Below, piece after piece: positions 15,770 through 19,392 of a DNA stretch of 19,392 nucleotides (within the stretch, counting starts at the first letter, position 1; each line of letters opens with the position of its first letter). Below the pieces are notes generated by a model, which saw only the letters and a program-made list of their open reading frames with translations, made no database searches and was not told where the DNA came from. Made by a program: the position numbers and the translations under genes. The stretch is from DATBIO01 sp036556965 (GTDB lineage Bacteria; Acidobacteriota; Vicinamibacteria; Fen-336). The stretch is from positions 1 to 19,392 of the forward strand of contig DATBIO010000229.1 of assembly GCA_036556965.1 (NCBI GenBank), in the 5' to 3' direction.

Positions 15770-17944
15770 GTGCGATTCCTCCGGCGTACCTTCTTCCTGT
15801 TCTTCCTCGTCTCCGGCTTCTGCGGCCTGGTCTACCAGGTCGTCTGGCTGCGGCTGGCCATGGCCCACTTCGGCGTGACCTCCGCCATGATCGCCATCGT
15901 CCTCTCCGTGTTCATGTCCGGGCTCGCCCTGGGGAGCTGGGCCGCGGGGGCGCTGGCCCCGCGCCTGCGCTCGTCCGCGGCCTCCCTGCGCGCCTACGCG
16001 CTGGTGGAGCTCGGCATCGCGGCCTCCGGCGGCCTGGTGCCCGTCCTGCTCGAGGCGGGACGCGGCACGCTGCTGGGCCTCGGCGGCGGGCTGTCCTGGG
16101 GGTCCTTCGCCTTCCACGCGGCCTCGGGGGCGTGGGTCGCCCTCGTCATGCTGCCGTTCTGCACCTGCATGGGCGCCACCTTTCCCCTGGCCCTGGCCGC
16201 CCTGCGCCGCGCGGAGGCGGGCGAGCGCACGTTCAGCTACCTCTACGTGGCCAACGTGGTGGGCGCCACCGCCGGCACCCTCACCTCCGCCTTCGTGCTC
16301 GTGGAGCTCCTGGGCTTCCGGGGCACGCTGTGGCTCACCGCATCCCTGAACGCGGCCCTGGGCCTGGGCGCGCTCGCCCTCTCCGCCCGCCTGCCGCGCG
16401 GGGCCGGCGCCGGGCCGCCCGCGGAGCCGGCCGCGGCCGCGCCGGGACGGCAACGCCGCGCCGTGCTGGCCACGCTGTTCACGACCGGCCTGGTCAGCAT
16501 GGGGCTGGAGGTGGTATGGGTGCGGCTCATCACGCCCTACCTCGGCAACGTCGTCTATACCTTCGCCACCGTCCTCGCCCTGTACCTGGCCGCCACCTTC
16601 GCGGGCTCCACCTTCTACCGGCGCCGCGCGCGGCGCGGGGCGGGCGAGCGCTGGCCGGCGCTGCTCGGTTGGCTGGCCCCGCTGGGCCTGGTCCCCCTGG
16701 CCTCCCTCGATCCGCGCGTGATGGCCGCGATGCCCGGCCCCGGCGCCGCCCGCTTCTTCCTCGCCCTGGGCATCGCGCCGTTCTGCGCGCTCCTCGGGTA
16801 CCTGACGCCCATGCTGGTGGACCGCTGGTCCGGCGGCGAGCCGCGGGCGGCCGGGTCCGCCTACGCCGTCAACGTGCTGGGCTGCATCGTGGGACCCCTC
16901 CTGTGCGGGTTCGTGCTGCTGCCGCGGCTGGGGGAGCGCTGGGCGCTGGGCGCGCTGGCCCTGGCCCTGCTCGCTCTGGCCCTGGTGGCAGGAAGCGAGG
17001 CGGCCCCGAAGCGCCTGGCCCTGGCCGGCGCCGCGTCCGTGGTCCTCCTCGCCGCCACCCGGGACTACGAGAGCCTCTTCCCGGACCGGGAGGTGCGGCG
17101 CGACGGCACCGCCACCGTGGTGGCGCACGGGCGCGGGTACCGGAAGATGCTCCTGGTGAACGGCACCGGGATGACCAGCCTCACCCCCATCACGAAGATG
17201 ATGGCGCACGTCCCCCTCGTCCTCCTGCCCCGGCCTCCGCAGCGCGGGCTGGTGATCTGCTTCGGCATGGGGACGAGCCTGCGCTCGATGCACTCCTGGG
17301 GCATGGAGGCCACCGCCGTGGAGCTCGTGCCCAGCGTCCCGGAGCTCTTCTCCTTCTTCCACGACGACGGCGAGGCGGTGCGCCGCGCCCCCAACGTGCG
17401 CATCGTGGTGGACGACGGGCGGCGCTTCCTGGACCGCGACCGGAGCACCTACGACGTGGTGGTGATCGATCCGCCCCCTCCCCTCGAGGCGGCGGGCTCG
17501 AGCCTGCTCTACTCGCGCGAGTTCTACGCCGCGGTGCGCAGGCGCCTGGCCCCGGACGGGCTGGTGGCGCAGTGGATACCGGGCGACGGGAGCGAGGACC
17601 CCGCCACGCGCGCCGCCTTCGTGCTGGCCCTGCGCGAGTCGTTCCCCTTCCTGCGCGCCTTCCGCTCGGTGGAGGGCTGGGGCTACCACCTCCTCGCCTC
17701 GCCCGCGCCCATCAAGGTCCCCGTCATGCGCGTGCTGGCCGCCCGCCTGCCCCCCGCCGCGACGCAGGACCTCATGGAGTGGGGGCCGCAGCCGGGGGTG
17801 CGGCGGCAGCTCGGCGCCGTCCTTCGCCGGGAGCTGTCGCTGGACGACCTGGTGGCGGCGGCCCCCGGCGTGCGCGGCCTGCGCGACGACCGTCCCCTGA
17901 ACGAGTATTTCCTCCTGCGGCGCACGCTGAAGAGCGGCTCCTAG
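15770..17944 (+). CDS. Membrane-fused spermidine-synthase-like protein
   Basis: GTG 15770 gives 724 residues beginning RFLRRTFFLFFLVSGFCGLVYQ, the usual start of this family; the open frame upstream is not convincing. Residues about 5-435 hold many hydrophobic helices (roughly 12-14) in a transporter-like arrangement, with motifs such as FMSGLALGSWAAG and SAYAVNVLGCIVGPL. Residues about 440-690 form a spermidine-synthase-like Rossmann domain with FGMGTSLRS (about 497-505), TAVELVPSV, VDDGRRFLDR and YDVVVIDPPPP near 562. The soluble homologue transfers aminopropyl groups from decarboxylated S-adenosylmethionine to polyamines. Whether the fused form does so, or acts on another substrate at the membrane, is not known from sequence. 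It diverges from the UbiD gene. Confidence 0.85.
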   Translation: MRFLRRTFFLFFLVSGFCGLVYQVVWLRLAMAHFGVTSAMIAIVLSVFMSGLALGSWAAGALAPRLRSSAASLRAYALVELGIAASGGLVPVLLEAGRGTLLGLGGGLSWGSFAFHAASGAWVALVMLPFCTCMGATFPLALAALRRAEAGERTFSYLYVANVVGATAGTLTSAFVLVELLGFRGTLWLTASLNAALGLGALALSARLPRGAGAGPPAEPAAAAPGRQRRAVLATLFTTGLVSMGLEVVWVRLITPYLGNVVYTFATVLALYLAATFAGSTFYRRRARRGAGERWPALLGWLAPLGLVPLASLDPRVMAAMPGPGAARFFLALGIAPFCALLGYLTPMLVDRWSGGEPRAAGSAYAVNVLGCIVGPLLCGFVLLPRLGERWALGALALALLALALVAGSEAAPKRLALAGAASVVLLAATRDYESLFPDREVRRDGTATVVAHGRGYRKMLLVNGTGMTSLTPITKMMAHVPLVLLPRPPQRGLVICFGMGTSLRSMHSWGMEATAVELVPSVPELFSFFHDDGEAVRRAPNVRIVVDDGRRFLDRDRSTYDVVVIDPPPPLEAAGSSLLYSREFYAAVRRRLAPDGLVAQWIPGDGSEDPATRAAFVLALRESFPFLRAFRSVEGWGYHLLASPAPIKVPVMRVLAARLPPAATQDLMEWGPQPGVRRQLGAVLRRELSLDDLVAAAPGVRGLRDDRPLNEYFLLRRTLKSGS

Positions 17945-17950
17945 CGCAGT

Positions 17951-17989
17951 TTGCCGGGGCGGCGGCGGATGCTAGGCTAGCCTGCCGCC
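17951..17989 (+). promoter_or_regulatory. Hairpin and possible promoter ahead of mqnE
   Basis: GGCGGC (17961-17966) pairs with GCCGCC (17984-17989), and GCTAG (17971-17975) pairs with CTAGC (17977-17981), around a one-base loop as drawn and a small internal loop. There is no T-tract, so Rho-independent termination is doubtful. The same DNA holds TTGCCG (17951-17956), a 16-base spacer and TAGGCT (17973-17978), a plausible GC-rich sigma-70-type promoter. The gap between the two genes is 85 bases. Confidence 0.35.
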
Positions 17990-18029
17990 CGCGAACGCCG
18001 CACGTCGGGACCCCCGTGCGAGGAGGACG

Positions 18030-19136
18030 ATGGCCACCGCCCTGGTCGAGGCCCGGTTCAAGGACGCCGCCCTGGAGACGGTCCGCGAGAAGGTGCTCGC
18101 GGGCCGCCGACTGGACTTCGAGGACGGCCTCGCCCTCTACCGCAGCCCCGACCTCCTCGCCGTCGGACAGCTGGCCAACCACGTGCGCGAGCGGCGGCAC
18201 GGGGACGCCGCCTACTTCGTGTGGAACACCCACCTCAACCACACCAACGTGTGCGCGGCCACCTGCGACTTCTGCGCCTTCGCCGCCAAGCGGGACGAGC
18301 CGCGTGCCTACACCATGGGCCTGGACGAGATCTTCCGCACGGTGGAGGCGCTGCCCCGCACCGTGCGCGAGGTGCACATCGTGGGCGGGTTGCACCCCGA
18401 CCTGCCCTGGGCCTACTTCACGGGCATGATGCGCGGCATCAAGCGGGTGCGGCCCGACATCCACGTCAAGGCCTTCACCGCGGTGGAGGTCTTCTTCTTC
18501 CACCGCCTGTACCGGATGACGGTGGAGCGCGTGCTGGCGGAGCTCAAGGAGGCCGGGCTCGACTCCATGCCCGGCGGGGGGGCCGAGATCTTCGCCCCCG
18601 GGACACGCGACCGCATCGTGCGCGGGAAGGCGGACGCGGAGCAGTGGATCGACGTGATGCGCACCGCCCACCGCCTGGGCATCCCCACCAACTGCACCAT
18701 GCTCTACGGCCACATCGAGTCGGTGGAGGACCGGGTGGACCACCTGCTGCGGCTGCGCGCGCTGCAGGACGAGACGGGCGGCTTCGTCACCTACATCCCA
18801 CTGGCCTTCCAGCCCTGGGAGGCCCCCGGCATGGACTGCCCCGAGACCACCGGCTTCGCCGACCTCAAGGCCATCGCCGTGGGGCGGCTCCTCCTCGACA
18901 ACGTCCCCCACATGAAGTCCTACTGGATCATGATCGGGCCGCGCCTGGCCCAGGTGGGCCTGAGCTTCGGGGCGGACGACATCGACGGAACCGTCACGGA
19001 GGAGAAGATCGCCCACGACGCGGGGGCTCCCACCGCGCAGTCCATGACCGTGCACGACCTCTGCCGCCTCATCCGCGAGGCGGGCCGCCGGCCGGTCGAG
19101 CGCGACACCGTCTTCAACGTCGTCAGGGAATGGTGA
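18030..19136 (+). CDS. mqnE: Aminofutalosine synthase MqnE (radical SAM)
   Basis: This 368-residue radical SAM enzyme has the CxxxCxxC cluster motif at Cys75, Cys79 and Cys82 in NVCAATCDFCAF, which binds a 4Fe-4S cluster. MqnE joins 3-[(1-carboxyvinyl)oxy]benzoate, the MqnA product, to S-adenosylmethionine and forms 6-amino-6-deoxyfutalosine in the futalosine route to menaquinone. Other family features are HIVGGLHPDLP and MPGGGAEIF (180-188), the latter favouring MqnE over the related MqnC. TAYTAV-like and ADDIDGTV segments complete the barrel. AGGAGG at 18021-18026 is the best Shine-Dalgarno in the window, though only three bases from the ATG. Its end overlaps the mqnA start, so the two are translationally coupled. 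Confidence 0.9.
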   Translation: MATALVEARFKDAALETVREKVLAGRRLDFEDGLALYRSPDLLAVGQLANHVRERRHGDAAYFVWNTHLNHTNVCAATCDFCAFAAKRDEPRAYTMGLDEIFRTVEALPRTVREVHIVGGLHPDLPWAYFTGMMRGIKRVRPDIHVKAFTAVEVFFFHRLYRMTVERVLAELKEAGLDSMPGGGAEIFAPGTRDRIVRGKADAEQWIDVMRTAHRLGIPTNCTMLYGHIESVEDRVDHLLRLRALQDETGGFVTYIPLAFQPWEAPGMDCPETTGFADLKAIAVGRLLLDNVPHMKSYWIMIGPRLAQVGLSFGADDIDGTVTEEKIAHDAGAPTAQSMTVHDLCRLIREAGRRPVERDTVFNVVREW

Positions 19137-19392
19137 GCGGGCCCCCCCGGCCCCTGCGGCTGGGCGTCGTCTCCTACCTGAACGCGGCGCCGCTGGTGTA
19201 CGGCCTGCGGGACGACCCCGCCTTCCGGCTGGTGATGGACGTGCCCGCGCGCGTGGGGGAGGCCCTGGAGAGGGGGGAGATCGACGTGGGGCTGATCCCC
19301 TCCGTGGACTACGCGCGCGGCGACTACGCCATCGTGCCCGGCATCGCGGTGGCCAGCCGCGGCCCCGTGCGCTCCGTCAACCTCTACCACCG
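19130..19392 (+). CDS. mqnA: Chorismate dehydratase MqnA, N-terminal part
   Basis: The frame runs from ATG 19130 (or GTG 19133, a GTGA overlap) to the window edge, 87 codons. The N-terminus LRLGVVSYLNAAPLVYGL is the signature of the MqnA/MqnD periplasmic-binding-like fold. ALERGEIDVGLIPSVDYARG and a GIAVASRGPVRSV segment follow, both conserved in MqnA. MqnA dehydrates chorismate to 3-[(1-carboxyvinyl)oxy]benzoate, the first step of the futalosine pathway and the step before MqnE. MqnD shares the fold, but the SYLNAAPL motif and adjacency to mqnE favour MqnA. The C-terminal two thirds lie outside the window. Confidence 0.88.
   Translation, partial: MVSGPPRPLRLGVVSYLNAAPLVYGLRDDPAFRLVMDVPARVGEALERGEIDVGLIPSVDYARGDYAIVPGIAVASRGPVRSVNLYH

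Noticed and set aside
13836..15878. 680-residue plus-strand open frame opposite the UbiD gene
   Set aside because: It is the shadow of a recognisable UbiD decarboxylase; its translation is a biased mix of Gly, His, Arg and Val with no fold signature.
15689..17689. 666-residue minus-strand frame opposite the spermidine-synthase-like gene
   Set aside because: It is antisense to a clear membrane-plus-Rossmann protein and has a low-complexity translation.
16132..18429. 765-residue plus-strand frame overlapping the spermidine-synthase-like gene and mqnE
   Set aside because: It is an alternate frame of two real genes, very rich in Arg, Ala, Gly and Pro, with no motif.

Overview
This is a very GC-rich, gene-dense stretch of bacterial chromosome. 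Codon third positions are mostly G or C, many starts are GTG or TTG, and genes often overlap by four bases. The mix of genes suggests a diderm bacterium that makes menaquinone by the futalosine route and carries a GspE/GspF/PilMNO-type envelope machine. This gene mix reminds me of Acidobacteriota, but the phylum is an inference. I saw no rRNA, tRNA, CRISPR array, insertion sequence or phage gene, and no gap over 300 bases without a gene.

Region 1 (1-491) holds the start of an unrecognised secreted protein on the minus strand. A divergent intergenic region follows, with a 12-base repeated motif and a good sigma-70-type promoter facing right.

Region 2 (492-11706, all plus) reads as one long operon for a type II secretion / type IV pilus-like machine. 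It encodes a GspF/PilC platform protein, a GspE/PilB ATPase, PilM-, PilN- and PilO-like platform proteins, two GspG-like pseudopilins and a GspC/PilP-like linker. Next come a lipoprotein secretin with TPR repeats and a C-terminal cohesin-like domain, an Ig-like repeat protein, a lytic transglycosylase and a third, atypical pseudopilin. The ATPase and platform would sit at the inner membrane, pseudopilins would form the piston, the secretin would form the outer-membrane pore, and the transglycosylase could open the wall for it. No retraction ATPase or prepilin peptidase is in the window.

Region 3 (11726-15692, all minus) encodes a stand-alone STN (secretin N-terminal short) domain protein, probably from a leaderless transcript. 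Upstream of it are an M23 endopeptidase, with a strong promoter and a CRP/FNR-like palindrome, and a UbiD-family decarboxylase of the menaquinone type.

Region 4 (15770-19392, plus) encodes a membrane-fused spermidine-synthase-like protein, then MqnE and the start of MqnA. With the UbiD protein, these last genes point to futalosine menaquinone synthesis.

The most unusual points are the cohesin-tailed secretin, the PilM-like protein without recognisable nucleotide-binding motifs, the third pseudopilin (no usable start before its prepilin site and no Glu5), and the free STN-domain protein near the secretion operon.
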